Assembly (NCBI GenBank): GCA_016196555.1
Contig: JACPXL010000045.1
Location: forward strand, 1 to 34,575
Source: Candidatus Omnitrophota bacterium
GTDB taxonomy: Bacteria; Omnitrophota; Omnitrophia; Omnitrophales; Aquincolibacteriaceae
DNA: 34,575 nt
Direction of reading: 5' to 3'
The position numbers were made by a program, and so were the translations under genes. Shown in pieces: positions 16,184-24,797 of this stretch. Each line of letters begins with the position of its first letter. Position 1 is the first letter of the stretch. A model generated the notes under the pieces. It searched no databases. It saw only the letters and a program-made list of their open reading frames with translations, and was not told where the DNA came from.

Positions 16184-16423
16184 ATGTTTAGAAATATGGC
16201 AGAACAGTTAAAGTTGATGCAGCGCCTGATGCAAGATGACAATTTCAAGGCGTTTATGGGTCATCCCAAAGTCCAGGACCTCTTTAAAGACCCCCAAATT
16301 CAGCAAGCCATGAAATCCAAGAATGCAGACCTTGTTATGAATCATCCTAAGATGATGGCTCTTCGAAATGACCCTGAATTGGCCCAAATAATTTCAAAAT
16401 TGAACTTCAAGGATTTGATGTAG
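16184..16423 (+). CDS. Small STI1/DP-repeat-like protein
   Basis: A 79-residue acidic-basic helical protein with no signal peptide. From about residue 22 it consists of repeated NP/DP/HP-containing helices (MGHPKVQDLFKDP, VMNHPKMMALRNDP), the pattern of the STI1 (DP) domain that binds hydrophobic clients in Sti1/Hop, Hip and the chloroplast Tic40 co-chaperone. It stops 9 bases before the SufT-type gene and is probably co-transcribed with it. A chaperone-like role in cofactor or client delivery is an inference; I cannot place it in a characterised bacterial family. Confidence 0.65.
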   Translation: MFRNMAEQLKLMQRLMQDDNFKAFMGHPKVQDLFKDPQIQQAMKSKNADLVMNHPKMMALRNDPELAQIISKLNFKDLM

Positions 16424-16432
16424 AATACTTCT

Positions 16433-16975
16433 ATGCACATGAATGAGTCTGCAGTTTTAACGCGCGATTGTGAAGCCACCCAAATCCCAAGCGGGGGAAT
16501 GGTCACTCTTTTTAAAGGCACTCACGTTACCATCACTCAGGCCCTGGGAGGAACATATACGGTCATGACGGATCAGGGAGCGCTTGCCAGTATTTCCGGC
16601 AAGGATGCCGATGCGATCGGTAAAGAGCCGATCAAATCACCGGCTGAAACCATGGCAGGAGCTTCTACTCAAGAGCTCGTGATGGCGCAGCTTAAAACCT
16701 GCTACGATCCCGAAATCCCTCACAATATCGTGGATTTAGGGCTTATTTATGAATGCAAACTCAGCCCGTTTGAAGGAGAAGGCGAAAGAGTGGACATACG
16801 CATGAGCCTGACCGCGCCGGGGTGTGGTATGGGAGATTGGCTCAGACAAGACATCAAAAATAAACTTCTTCGTATTCCGAATATACGTGAGGTTAATGTG
16901 GACGTGGTTTTCGATCCGCCCTGGACCCCCAATATGATGAATCCTGCCCTTCGCCGCGCCCTCAATATGATGTAA
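16433..16975 (+). CDS. sufT: SufT-type (MIP18/DUF59 family) Fe-S cluster assembly protein
   Basis: A cytoplasmic Fe-S maturation factor. The N-terminal ~70 residues form the beta-rich extension typical of stand-alone SufT (SGGMVTLFKGTHVTITQALGGTYTV). Residues ~82-175 are the DUF59 domain with the conserved CYDPEIPHNIVDLGLIYE and the reactive Cys131 in TAPGCGMGD. It ends with PPWTPNMMNPALRRALNMM. In Firmicutes SufT supports maturation of Fe-S enzymes under high demand. Here the next gene, 27 bases downstream, encodes a two-cluster Fe-S dehydrogenase, a natural client. Two start ATGs (residues 1 and 3) are possible. Confidence 0.9.
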   Translation: MHMNESAVLTRDCEATQIPSGGMVTLFKGTHVTITQALGGTYTVMTDQGALASISGKDADAIGKEPIKSPAETMAGASTQELVMAQLKTCYDPEIPHNIVDLGLIYECKLSPFEGEGERVDIRMSLTAPGCGMGDWLRQDIKNKLLRIPNIREVNVDVVFDPPWTPNMMNPALRRALNMM

Positions 16976-17002
16976 TTCCAAGACGATACTTTCTTGGAGT
17001 CT

Positions 17003-19867
17003 ATGACCGAAATCAAATCCCTCGAAAATGAATTGCGCTGCAATCTCAAGGGCGAAGTCCGCTTTGATGATGGAAGCCGCGCCTTGTATGCCACGGATGC
17101 CTCCAATTACCGGCAAATCCCTATTGGCGTAGTCCTGCCGCGTGACGCGGAAGATATTGCCAAAACCTTTGAAATTTGCCGCCAAGCGGGGATCCCTATT
17201 CTTGCGCGCGGGGCGGGAACAAGCATTGCCGGGCAATGCTGCAATGTGGCCGTGGTCATGGACATGTCGCGATGGATGAATCGTGTTCTCGAAATTAATT
17301 CCGGAGAAAAATATGCGCGGGTCGAACCCGGTGCTGTTTTGGATAGTTTACGCGCTGAAGCGGCGAAACATGGGCTGACTTTCGGCCCGGACCCTGCTAC
17401 GCATAATCGCTGCACGCTTGGCGGTATGATTGGCAACAACGCTTGCGGAGTTCATTCTGTGATCGCCGGCAAAACCGTCGATAATCTCGAATCACTCGAA
17501 ATCATGACTTATGACGGCCTGCGTATGCGGGTTGGAAAAACAAGCCAGGAAGAACTCGAAGGCATCATTCGTTCAGGCGGAAGGCGCGGCGAAATTTACG
17601 CCGCACTCAAAGTACTCGGCAATCAATATGCCGATTTAATCCGCGGACGTTATCCAAAAATTCCCCGCCGGGTGTCCGGCTATAATCTCGATGAACTTCT
17701 TCCCGAAAATGGATTTCACGTTGCCCGCGCCCTGGTTGGATCGGAAGGCACTTGCGCGACGGTTCTTGAAGCAACGGTCAAACTCATTCCGGATTTTCTC
17801 TGCCGCACTCTTGTGGTTTTGGGTTATTCGGATATTTATTCGGCGGCAGATGATGTCCCCAGAATTCTCGAGTACAGACCTATGGGCTTAGAAGGATTGG
17901 ACGAACATTTTATCCGCAATATGAAAAAAAAGGGAATGCATCTTCCCGAGATTGCCAAACTGCCCAAGGGCGGAGGATGGCTTTTGGCGGAATTTGGGGG
18001 CCAGTCCCATGAAGAAGCGAAAGAACGGGCGGAAAAAGTGATTCAAGAATGGAAAAACCGGGCGGGCGGTCCGCAGATGAAATTATTTACGGATATTGGC
18101 GAGCAAAAAAGCGTCTGGGCAGTCCGCGAATCAACTTTTGGGGCTTCGGTATTTGTCCCGGGCGAAAAAGACACTTACAGCGGATTCGAAGATTCTTCGG
18201 TTTCTCCGGAAAAACTCGGCCCTTATTTGCGAGATCTTGAAAAAGTCTATCGCAAGTATGGCTATGACTCGGTCACTTACGGACATTTCGGTGATGGCTG
18301 CATTCATAGCCGCATCAGCTTTGATTTCCGCACTGACGAAGGTATTAAAACCTATCGCAAATTTCTGGAGGACGCTTCGGACCTTGTCATTCAATATGGC
18401 GGATCTTTATCCGGTGAGCATGGTGACGGTCAAAACTGGGGCGAATTCCTGCCCAAAATGTTTGGTCCGGAATTGGTGGAGGCTTTCCGCAAATTCAAGG
18501 CCATTTGGGATCCGCAGAATAAAATGAATCCTGGGAAAATCGTAAACCCTTATCCCGTGGATCAGGATTTAAAATTGAAATCCTATTCCACGATTGAAAC
18601 CGGTTCACTTCATTTTAAATTTCCCCAAGACCAAGGAAATTTCGCCCGGACCACAGAACGCTGTATCGGCCTTGGCAAATGCCTCAAAACCGACGAAGGG
18701 ACGATGTGCCCTAGTTACATGGCCACACGCGAAGAAAAGCATTCTACGCGCGGCCGGGCCCATCTGCTTCATGAAATGATGCGCGGCGAAGTCATTCGCG
18801 AGGGATGGAAAAGTGAGGCGGTCAAAGAATCTCTGGATTTATGCCTTTCCTGCAAGGCTTGTAAAACCGAATGTCCCGTCAATGTGGACATGTCGACTTA
18901 TAAAGCCGAATTTCTTTCTCATTATTATCAAGGTAAAATCCGCCCGTTGAAAGATTATGCTTTCGGTTATTTGGATTTGTGGCTCAAGGCCGCTTCAACC
19001 TTTCCATTTTTTGCCAATTTTTTCACGCAAACTCCGGGAATTTCTTCGGTCATTAAAAAAATGCTGGGAATTGCTGCGCCGAGAAAGATTCCGGCCTTGG
19101 CGAGTCAAACCTTCCGGAGCTGGTTTCACCAGCGTGAAATTAAAAATCAGGAGAAGCCGCATATTCTTTTATGGCCGGATACTTTCAATAATTATTTCTA
19201 TCCGGAAGTTTTGCAGGACGCAGTGCACGTTTTGGAAAATATGGATTTTCAGGTTTTAATTCCGCAGGCCTCTCTATGCTGCGGCCGCCCTCTTTATGAT
19301 TACGGAATGCTGGACCGGGCAGAGTCTCTGCTTCAAAAAACCATGGCCGTGTTAAAACCTCATCTTGAGGAGGGGACGCCCATCGTCGGTTTAGAGCCCA
19401 GCTGTGTCAGTGTTTTTCGTGATGAACTTATTAATCTATATCCCGATTCGGAAGATGCGAAAGCGTTGAAGCATCAAACATATCTTTTCAGCGAATTTGT
19501 GGAAAGATATTCATCCCGTCTTAAAATCAATCGGTTAAACCGGCCGGCTTTGGTCCAGATGCATTGTCATCATCGTTCTGTTCTCGGCATGGATGATGAA
19601 CGAAGCGTGCTTTCACGCCTTGGACTTGAATATCAAATGCTGGATTCGGGATGCTGCGGCATGGCTGGGGCATTTGGTTTTGATGAGGGACATTATCCAA
19701 TCTCTGTAAAACTGGCAGAAAGAAAAATTCTACCGGCCCTTCAAGCAGCTCCGGCAAATGCCTATGTTCTGGCGGATGGATTCAGCTGCCGCGAACAGAT
19801 ACAGCAGCTTTCGAAGAAAAGGGTTTACCATCTGGCTCAAATCCTTGAACGGGCCTTGAAAAGTTAA
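17003..19867 (+). CDS. FAD/Fe-S dehydrogenase, YdiJ-like (D-2-hydroxyacid/D-2-hydroxyglutarate type)
   Basis: A fusion of a GlcD-like FAD-linked oxidase and a GlcF-like Fe-S/CCG half, about the plan of E. coli YdiJ (1018 residues) and D-lactate dehydrogenases. The PCMH FAD-binding segment (ARGAGTSIAGQ; THNRCTLGGMIGNNACG) is in the first ~170 residues and the FAD-oxidase C domain runs to ~530. Fe-S cysteines are 554/560/569 (CIGLGKC…MC) and 614/617/620/624 (CLSCKACKTEC). Two CCG motifs at 759-760 and 884-885 form the heterodisulfide-reductase-like domain. It oxidises a D-2-hydroxyacid and passes electrons to a quinone or other carrier; the substrate is unproven. I chose ATG at 17003; an in-frame TTG at 16994 would add three residues. 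Confidence 0.9.
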   Translation: MTEIKSLENELRCNLKGEVRFDDGSRALYATDASNYRQIPIGVVLPRDAEDIAKTFEICRQAGIPILARGAGTSIAGQCCNVAVVMDMSRWMNRVLEINSGEKYARVEPGAVLDSLRAEAAKHGLTFGPDPATHNRCTLGGMIGNNACGVHSVIAGKTVDNLESLEIMTYDGLRMRVGKTSQEELEGIIRSGGRRGEIYAALKVLGNQYADLIRGRYPKIPRRVSGYNLDELLPENGFHVARALVGSEGTCATVLEATVKLIPDFLCRTLVVLGYSDIYSAADDVPRILEYRPMGLEGLDEHFIRNMKKKGMHLPEIAKLPKGGGWLLAEFGGQSHEEAKERAEKVIQEWKNRAGGPQMKLFTDIGEQKSVWAVRESTFGASVFVPGEKDTYSGFEDSSVSPEKLGPYLRDLEKVYRKYGYDSVTYGHFGDGCIHSRISFDFRTDEGIKTYRKFLEDASDLVIQYGGSLSGEHGDGQNWGEFLPKMFGPELVEAFRKFKAIWDPQNKMNPGKIVNPYPVDQDLKLKSYSTIETGSLHFKFPQDQGNFARTTERCIGLGKCLKTDEGTMCPSYMATREEKHSTRGRAHLLHEMMRGEVIREGWKSEAVKESLDLCLSCKACKTECPVNVDMSTYKAEFLSHYYQGKIRPLKDYAFGYLDLWLKAASTFPFFANFFTQTPGISSVIKKMLGIAAPRKIPALASQTFRSWFHQREIKNQEKPHILLWPDTFNNYFYPEVLQDAVHVLENMDFQVLIPQASLCCGRPLYDYGMLDRAESLLQKTMAVLKPHLEEGTPIVGLEPSCVSVFRDELINLYPDSEDAKALKHQTYLFSEFVERYSSRLKINRLNRPALVQMHCHHRSVLGMDDERSVLSRLGLEYQMLDSGCCGMAGAFGFDEGHYPISVKLAERKILPALQAAPANAYVLADGFSCREQIQQLSKKRVYHLAQILERALKS

Positions 19868-19868
19868 T

Positions 19869-21470
19869 ATGAATATCAAAGCAAAACTTTCCGAAATCTT
19901 TGGCTTAGATTTAAGGTCCCTGGCGCTTTTCCGAATTACCCTTTCAATTCTCATTATTCTCGATCTCATCGTACGTGCGATTTACTTGCGGGCCCACTAT
20001 ACGGATTTTGGACTTTTCCCTAGAGTTTCATTGATTGGACAAAGTCCCAACGGAATCTCTCTTCATATCATGAGCGGAAGGGTGGAATGGCAGGCATTCC
20101 TTTTTATTTTGGCCGGAATTTTTGCCTTGATGCTTCTCGCCGGATACCGTACCTGGCTTGCGACTTTTTTTTCCTGGTTTCTTATGGTTTCCCTGCACAA
20201 TCGAAATATCCGGGTGCTTCAAGGCGGAGATGTTTTATTTCATCTACTCCTTTTCTGGAGTCTTTTCTTGCCGCTTGGTGCGCGATGTTCGGTCGATCGA
20301 GTCTTAGCATCTTCCCAAGAAAAAGAGGCTGGAAATAATCAAAAATATTTTTCTTCGGCGGGAACTTTTGGGCTTTTTGCGCAAATTGCCATGATGTATT
20401 TTTTCGCTGTGGCCCAGAAGCTGACTCCAAGTGCGTATTCCATTTGGTGGAAAGAAGGGACCGCAGTCCGTTATGCCCTCAGCCTCGATCAGTTTACGAC
20501 TCCGATTGGCCATGCCCTTTGGCATTTTCCAGGATTGTTAAAACTTTTCAATTATCTCACACTTTTGATTGAAGGCCTCGGCCCTTTTCTTCTTTTTTCG
20601 CCCTTTTGGAACGGTCCCATTCGATTGATCGGAATAATCCTTTTCATCCTATTGCAGCAGGGATTCAACGCTTGTTTGATGTTAGGACCATTTCCATGGG
20701 TAAGCACAGTCTCCATGCTCGCCCTATTACCCGCTGAATTTTGGGACCGGCTGGCCTTAAACAGGCGTTTAATGGGATGGTATCAAACCTTATCGCATAA
20801 GTTGAGCCAGCAAATTTACCGGATTTCTCAAAATCAATGGATTCGGAAAAATATACTCGAAGTTTATCCTCCCAGCCTGACAGAGCTTAAAGCTTCCAAG
20901 CTGGGGAGTGTGTTTGCTCTTGTCTGTGTGGTTTATATTTTGTTTTGGAATTTGGGAAATGTAAGTCAATATAAAATTCCTCGCCGTTGGCAGTGGTTTG
21001 GAATTGCGCTGGGAATTGATCAAAGATGGAAAATGTTTAGTCCTCCGCATCGAGATCATGGATGGTATGTGATTCCTGGAACATTAAAAAATGGAAAGCA
21101 GGTTGATTTGTTCCGGAATGGGGCGCCTGTCAGCTGGCAGAAACCGGAAAATATAGCGGCCATGTATCCCACTGAGCGCTGGCGTAAATACATGTCGAAT
21201 TTATGGGCATCGAAAGGATATCGTCTTGATTTCGGAAAGTATTTATGCCGTGACTGGAATAGCCGGCATTCGGGCGAAGAACAGCTGGATCGTTTTAATA
21301 TCTATTTTATGAAAGAAACCACACGAAAAAATTTTACCTTCACAAAACCCGAAAAAGTACTTCTCTGGAATCACTATTGTTTCGAAGTTCCTTCTTGGAC
21401 CAAGCCGGTGAGTCGGGATGCCGGCAAAAAGCCCGCCGTTTTTCCTCTGGCAGATGGCCGGAAGGAATGA
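19869..21470 (+). CDS. HTTM-domain membrane protein (vitamin K-dependent gamma-carboxylase-like)
   Basis: A 533-residue polytopic membrane protein. The segment SLHNRNIRVLQGGDVLFHLLLFWSLFLPLG (read from about residue 108) is the hallmark of the HTTM (horizontally transferred transmembrane) family, homologous to vertebrate gamma-glutamyl carboxylase. About eight hydrophobic helices fill residues ~20-375. The C-terminal ~150 residues are a soluble domain starting QRWKMFSPPHRDHGWYVIPG. Bacterial HTTM proteins are largely uncharacterised, and gamma-carboxylation should not be assumed. It starts 1 base after the upstream dehydrogenase stop and is probably in the same transcript. Confidence 0.82.
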   Translation: MNIKAKLSEIFGLDLRSLALFRITLSILIILDLIVRAIYLRAHYTDFGLFPRVSLIGQSPNGISLHIMSGRVEWQAFLFILAGIFALMLLAGYRTWLATFFSWFLMVSLHNRNIRVLQGGDVLFHLLLFWSLFLPLGARCSVDRVLASSQEKEAGNNQKYFSSAGTFGLFAQIAMMYFFAVAQKLTPSAYSIWWKEGTAVRYALSLDQFTTPIGHALWHFPGLLKLFNYLTLLIEGLGPFLLFSPFWNGPIRLIGIILFILLQQGFNACLMLGPFPWVSTVSMLALLPAEFWDRLALNRRLMGWYQTLSHKLSQQIYRISQNQWIRKNILEVYPPSLTELKASKLGSVFALVCVVYILFWNLGNVSQYKIPRRWQWFGIALGIDQRWKMFSPPHRDHGWYVIPGTLKNGKQVDLFRNGAPVSWQKPENIAAMYPTERWRKYMSNLWASKGYRLDFGKYLCRDWNSRHSGEEQLDRFNIYFMKETTRKNFTFTKPEKVLLWNHYCFEVPSWTKPVSRDAGKKPAVFPLADGRKE

Positions 21471-21507
21471 TAAAATTCTTTTCCCTTTGAATCTTGAAAA
21501 CTTCTAG

Positions 21508-21600
21508 GCCTGCGCCAATGCGCAGGCACTATACATATCGAGCGTTAATGATACGCTCGTATATTTTAGGGCGATTATCCCTTCGCCTATGCTCAGGGAT
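21508..21600. other. Cluster of three hairpins upstream of tRNA-Val
   Basis: Three consecutive inverted repeats: GCCTGCGC/GCGCAGGC (21508-21527, 4-base loop), CGAGCGT/ACGCTCG (21539-21559, 7-base loop) and ATCCCT/AGGGAT (21577-21600). None is followed by a T run, so they are not classic intrinsic terminators in either direction. They fill the 156-base gap after the HTTM gene. They may be decayed dispersed palindromes or a structured leader ahead of the tRNA. Confidence 0.6.
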
Positions 21601-21626
21601 TACGCCGGAAATTTTGATAATTTCTC

Positions 21627-21700
21627 GGGCGATTAGCTCAGCTGGTTAGAGCACACGCTTCACATGCGTGGGGTCTCAGGTTCAAGTCCTGAATCGCCCA
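21627..21700 (+). tRNA. tRNA-Val (CAC anticodon)
   Basis: A complete cloverleaf: acceptor GGGCGAT/ATCGCCC, D stem GCTC/GAGC, anticodon stem CACGC/GCGTG with loop TTCACAT (anticodon CAC, Val), T stem TCAGG/CCTGA with loop TTCAAGT, and discriminator A. The 3' CCA is not encoded (GGC follows), unlike the tRNA-His in this window. Confidence 0.95.
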
Positions 21701-21709
21701 GGCTTCTTT

Positions 21710-22972
21710 ATGCTAATAAAAAAATTGATATTTGTTGCCGTCACGTTTTTTTTGATGATTTTTTGTTTCGAAGTTTTTTCTTTTATTTCCTTAGCAGTTC
21801 TCAAAAAAAGCGTTAACCCTGCGGGGCTGCTGCAAAAGGAAAGAACAAGGATTGTTTCTTCTAAGCCTTTGAATCCGCGCGATATTCTCGTGCCTAGCTG
21901 GATGCGCCGCGATGTTCTTCATCCCTACATAGGATTTGTCCTTGGGCCTCCAACTCCTCAGGATGACTTAGGATTCCAAAATAGCATTTCGCTCCTTCAG
22001 AAGAAAAGTCCTGATAAGTATATTGTCTTAATCACAGGAGGATCCGTGGCTAATCATCTCCATCGGTATGGATCCAAGGCTTTGGAAGCAGAGCTCAGAA
22101 AAATCTCCAGTATTAAAGACAGAAAAATCATTTTTTTGCGTGCTGCCATAGGCGGGTTTAAACAGCCGCAGCAGCTTATGACATTGAATTATCTGCTTCA
22201 GCTTGGTGCGGAATTTGATTTGGTGATTAACCTTGATGGATTTAATGAAGTTGCGTTGGGTAAGTCTGAAAATATACCTACCAATGTGTTTCTACTTTAT
22301 CCCCGCAGATGGTTTACACGCATTGCTCAAATTAAATTGCCCAAACTCAAAATTTTAATGATGACCGCTAAACTGCTTGTGAAAACAAGATTTGATCTTG
22401 CGAAAATATCTTCCTTGCCTTTAATTCGATCGAGCTCGGTCTGTAATCTAATTTGGGCAGCGGGTGATCACTTTTTGCAGGACATGACAGGTAAAACCGA
22501 AAAAGCTATACGCGGGTACAGGCCAAATTACTTTGATTTAACTTATGAAATTACTGGTCCTTCCGTAAAATTTTCAAACAATACTGCAATCTTTGATTAT
22601 ATGGCCCAGTCATGGGCCCGGAGTTCGCTTTTGATGGCTCAAATCGCCTCCGCTAATAATATCCGGTACTTTCATTTTTTACAGCCCAATCAATATTTTG
22701 CGGATTCTAAAGTCCTTACACCGCATGAAAGAAAAATTGCTTATTCTGACAATCATCTCTATCGCGAGGGAGTTGTCATGGGATATCCTTTGTTGAAAGA
22801 AAAAGGCGAGCAATGGCTAAAATCAGAAAATTTTTATGATCTTACCATGCTTTTTTCCAAGGAATCCGGGGATATCTATGTGGACATGTGCTGTCACTAT
22901 AATTTGCGCGGCTATGAAATCTTGGGAAGAGAAATGGGGAGGATTATCCGGAACAATGAGGCAGCAGCTTAA
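21710..22972 (+). CDS. SGNH-hydrolase-like protein with N-terminal membrane anchor
   Basis: A 420-residue protein. Residues 1-30 form a hydrophobic anchor or signal (MLIKKLIFVAVTFFLMIFCFEVFSF). The rest recalls an SGNH/GDSL hydrolase: a block-I-like LITGGSVA (~residues 106-113), a block-III-like NLDGFNE (~174-180) and a late D-x-x-x-H motif (DMCCHYNLRGYEILG). Members often remove or add acetyl groups on surface polysaccharides. I start it at ATG 21710, 9 bases after tRNA-Val, because an upstream in-frame GTG (21668) lies inside the tRNA. No ribosome-binding site is visible, so it may be co-transcribed with the tRNA. It converges with a GT39-type gene, overlapping by 4 bases. Substrate unknown. 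Confidence 0.65.
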   Translation: MLIKKLIFVAVTFFLMIFCFEVFSFISLAVLKKSVNPAGLLQKERTRIVSSKPLNPRDILVPSWMRRDVLHPYIGFVLGPPTPQDDLGFQNSISLLQKKSPDKYIVLITGGSVANHLHRYGSKALEAELRKISSIKDRKIIFLRAAIGGFKQPQQLMTLNYLLQLGAEFDLVINLDGFNEVALGKSENIPTNVFLLYPRRWFTRIAQIKLPKLKILMMTAKLLVKTRFDLAKISSLPLIRSSSVCNLIWAAGDHFLQDMTGKTEKAIRGYRPNYFDLTYEITGPSVKFSNNTAIFDYMAQSWARSSLLMAQIASANNIRYFHFLQPNQYFADSKVLTPHERKIAYSDNHLYREGVVMGYPLLKEKGEQWLKSENFYDLTMLFSKESGDIYVDMCCHYNLRGYEILGREMGRIIRNNEAAA

Positions 22973-24675
22973 TTAAAGCGTACGTGACCAATACTGTAAA
23001 ATTTGTCTTCATTGGCGCCTTGGGCCAAAATGCGGTTAAATTCACGGCCTGCGATTGAAGACGGCAAGGCTAACCGGCGGGTTGCCAGGCCGCATTTCGG
23101 CAAATGCTTCTCGGCCACAGGAACCGTCATATTTCCTACCAGCACATTATTGCGGTAAAAGCTTAGCTTAAAACTGTCATTACAGTCTGCTGAAATTTCC
23201 ATTTCGGACGCTTTAAACATACGACGGCTTTTGAGAAGCACAGGCTGACTTGGCGGCCAAAAAATCAAATTTCCCCATGAGGACCAAGGTGCCCCTTCAG
23301 GGCGGGGATTGTGAAACCGTTCCAGATCATATTCTTTTAGATCAGAAACCTGATAAACTTTTTGCCGATGGATCTTGACCACCTCTTCCCAGCCGTAATT
23401 CAATAAAAAAACCGCCAATAATATTCCTGCGCCAATCGCAATTCTTATGCGCATTTTACGCATTTGAGGCAGAAAAATGAAAAAAGCGGCATAAATTAAG
23501 GAAAGGCAGGGAATGAGATAGCGCCCCTCCATGCCAACGAAATAGGAGCCCGCCAAAGTAAAAATGGGTATTGAAACAAGTAATATCAATTTCCCGAACC
23601 AAGGGCTTCTTTTTCCAGGAATGAAAAAAGCAAACAGCAGAGAAAACAACATTAAAAAGTGAATCCACTTAAAAATAGGCGTGAGCTCTTGAAAACCGAA
23701 TGAATTTCTGAGGACGGGAAAAAAAGGCCCTGCCCAAAATGCTTTTAAGAGAACAAAATTTTCAAGCAAGCCCGCGGGGTGGGCGCGAATGCATTCCCAT
23801 CCTTTTTTAAAGAAATAATTTTGATCGAAAAAAGGACGTTCCGTGAGAAATATTCCATTTTCGGGGTAGCGCGAAAAAGCCGGGTGTTGAATGAAAACCG
23901 GACCGTAAGCTTTGCTGGTTGAGACAAGCCGCTGGGGCTTGCATTGTTGGATAAAAAAATTGGTTCCGGCATTGGGCGCAAAGCTTTTGACCACACCTTT
24001 TGAAATATAAGAATTTTCAGCGGCTAAAAGGAGTAAAATGATTAAAAATCCGAACAAAAATTTACTCAAAGCCGGCAGACTATTTTTCGAAAAGTTTTGG
24101 TCCCATAAAAGATAAAAACTAAAAGGTACTACAATGATCCCTAAATTAGGCCTTACCCCGGTTGCCAAAGCCAGCATCATTCCCGACAGCCAAAGGTGTT
24201 TTTTGTCATTTTGTAAGATTAGATACGCTGCTAGGGTAAGGAAGGGAATGGCAAAGTTTTCAGAAAGAATGACACTGTTATAATAAAAAATTGGAAAGGA
24301 GAAGGCATAGCAAAAAGTTCCCCAAAAGGCCAGGCGCCGGCTGCCGGCAGTTTCAAAAATGATCCGGTAGACCCATCCTGCAGCGCAAGTTGAAAGAAAG
24401 GCAAAAAGAATAAGGGTTGCCGGGAGCCTTTCGCCGAATAGCCGGAAAAAGGCTAAAACTTTAAAAAGAACAAAAATAAGAAAATGCGTCAATGGAGGAT
24501 GAAGGACCCACTGCTTGGGGGAAAAAATATCGCCACGGTATAGGCTGTTTGCCCTTTCCCAATATCCACTCATGTCAGCAAAAAGATGATGTTCATATCC
24601 TGACAGCGACAGGATATACAGCACCTTTGCAGCAAAAGAAATCAGAAGCAAAAGCCAAATGCTCCGAGCCTTCAA
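22969..24675 (-). CDS. GT39-like polytopic membrane glycosyltransferase
   Basis: A 568-residue membrane protein with about ten hydrophobic helices in the first ~420 residues. A periplasmic first loop holds an acidic motif (FADMSGYWERANSLYRGD) and HPPLTHFL, the GT-C layout of PMT_2/ArnT-like enzymes. ATGVRPN after the middle helices is also typical. A soluble beta-rich C-terminal domain (~430-568) follows. It likely uses a polyprenyl-phosphate sugar donor; the acceptor is unknown. The TTG start at 24675 is supported by a strong AGGAGGG five bases upstream. The stop overlaps the convergent SGNH gene by 4 bases. Confidence 0.77.
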   Translation of the reverse strand: MKARSIWLLLLISFAAKVLYILSLSGYEHHLFADMSGYWERANSLYRGDIFSPKQWVLHPPLTHFLIFVLFKVLAFFRLFGERLPATLILFAFLSTCAAGWVYRIIFETAGSRRLAFWGTFCYAFSFPIFYYNSVILSENFAIPFLTLAAYLILQNDKKHLWLSGMMLALATGVRPNLGIIVVPFSFYLLWDQNFSKNSLPALSKFLFGFLIILLLLAAENSYISKGVVKSFAPNAGTNFFIQQCKPQRLVSTSKAYGPVFIQHPAFSRYPENGIFLTERPFFDQNYFFKKGWECIRAHPAGLLENFVLLKAFWAGPFFPVLRNSFGFQELTPIFKWIHFLMLFSLLFAFFIPGKRSPWFGKLILLVSIPIFTLAGSYFVGMEGRYLIPCLSLIYAAFFIFLPQMRKMRIRIAIGAGILLAVFLLNYGWEEVVKIHRQKVYQVSDLKEYDLERFHNPRPEGAPWSSWGNLIFWPPSQPVLLKSRRMFKASEMEISADCNDSFKLSFYRNNVLVGNMTVPVAEKHLPKCGLATRRLALPSSIAGREFNRILAQGANEDKFYSIGHVRFN

Positions 24676-24680
24676 AATAA

Positions 24681-24687
24681 CCCTCCT
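24681..24687 (-). promoter_or_regulatory. Ribosome-binding site fixing a TTG start
   Basis: Minus-strand AGGAGGG, five bases before the TTG at 24675. It supports TTG as the start of the GT39-like gene. Confidence 0.75.
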
Positions 24688-24797
24688 GGATTTGTAAGGT
24701 TATCGGCCTCGCATCCTATTTTCTTGCCTTTAGTTACCAAAATGTCACGCCGATAATTAAAGGCAGAATTAAACCTTAACCTAAGGAGAAAATCACA

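Noticed and set aside
16994-17002. TTG start adding Met-Glu-Ser to the YdiJ-like protein.
   Set aside because: The ATG at 17003 aligns better with family N-termini and the TTG has no better ribosome-binding site. The choice changes only three residues.
21508-21527. GC-rich hairpin as an intrinsic terminator after the HTTM gene.
   Set aside because: A strong stem but no T run follows on either strand, so it is listed only as structure.
21668-21709. A GTG start extending the SGNH-like protein by 14 residues.
   Set aside because: It lies inside the tRNA-Val anticodon and T arms. The ATG at 21710 gives a proper signal or anchor sequence.
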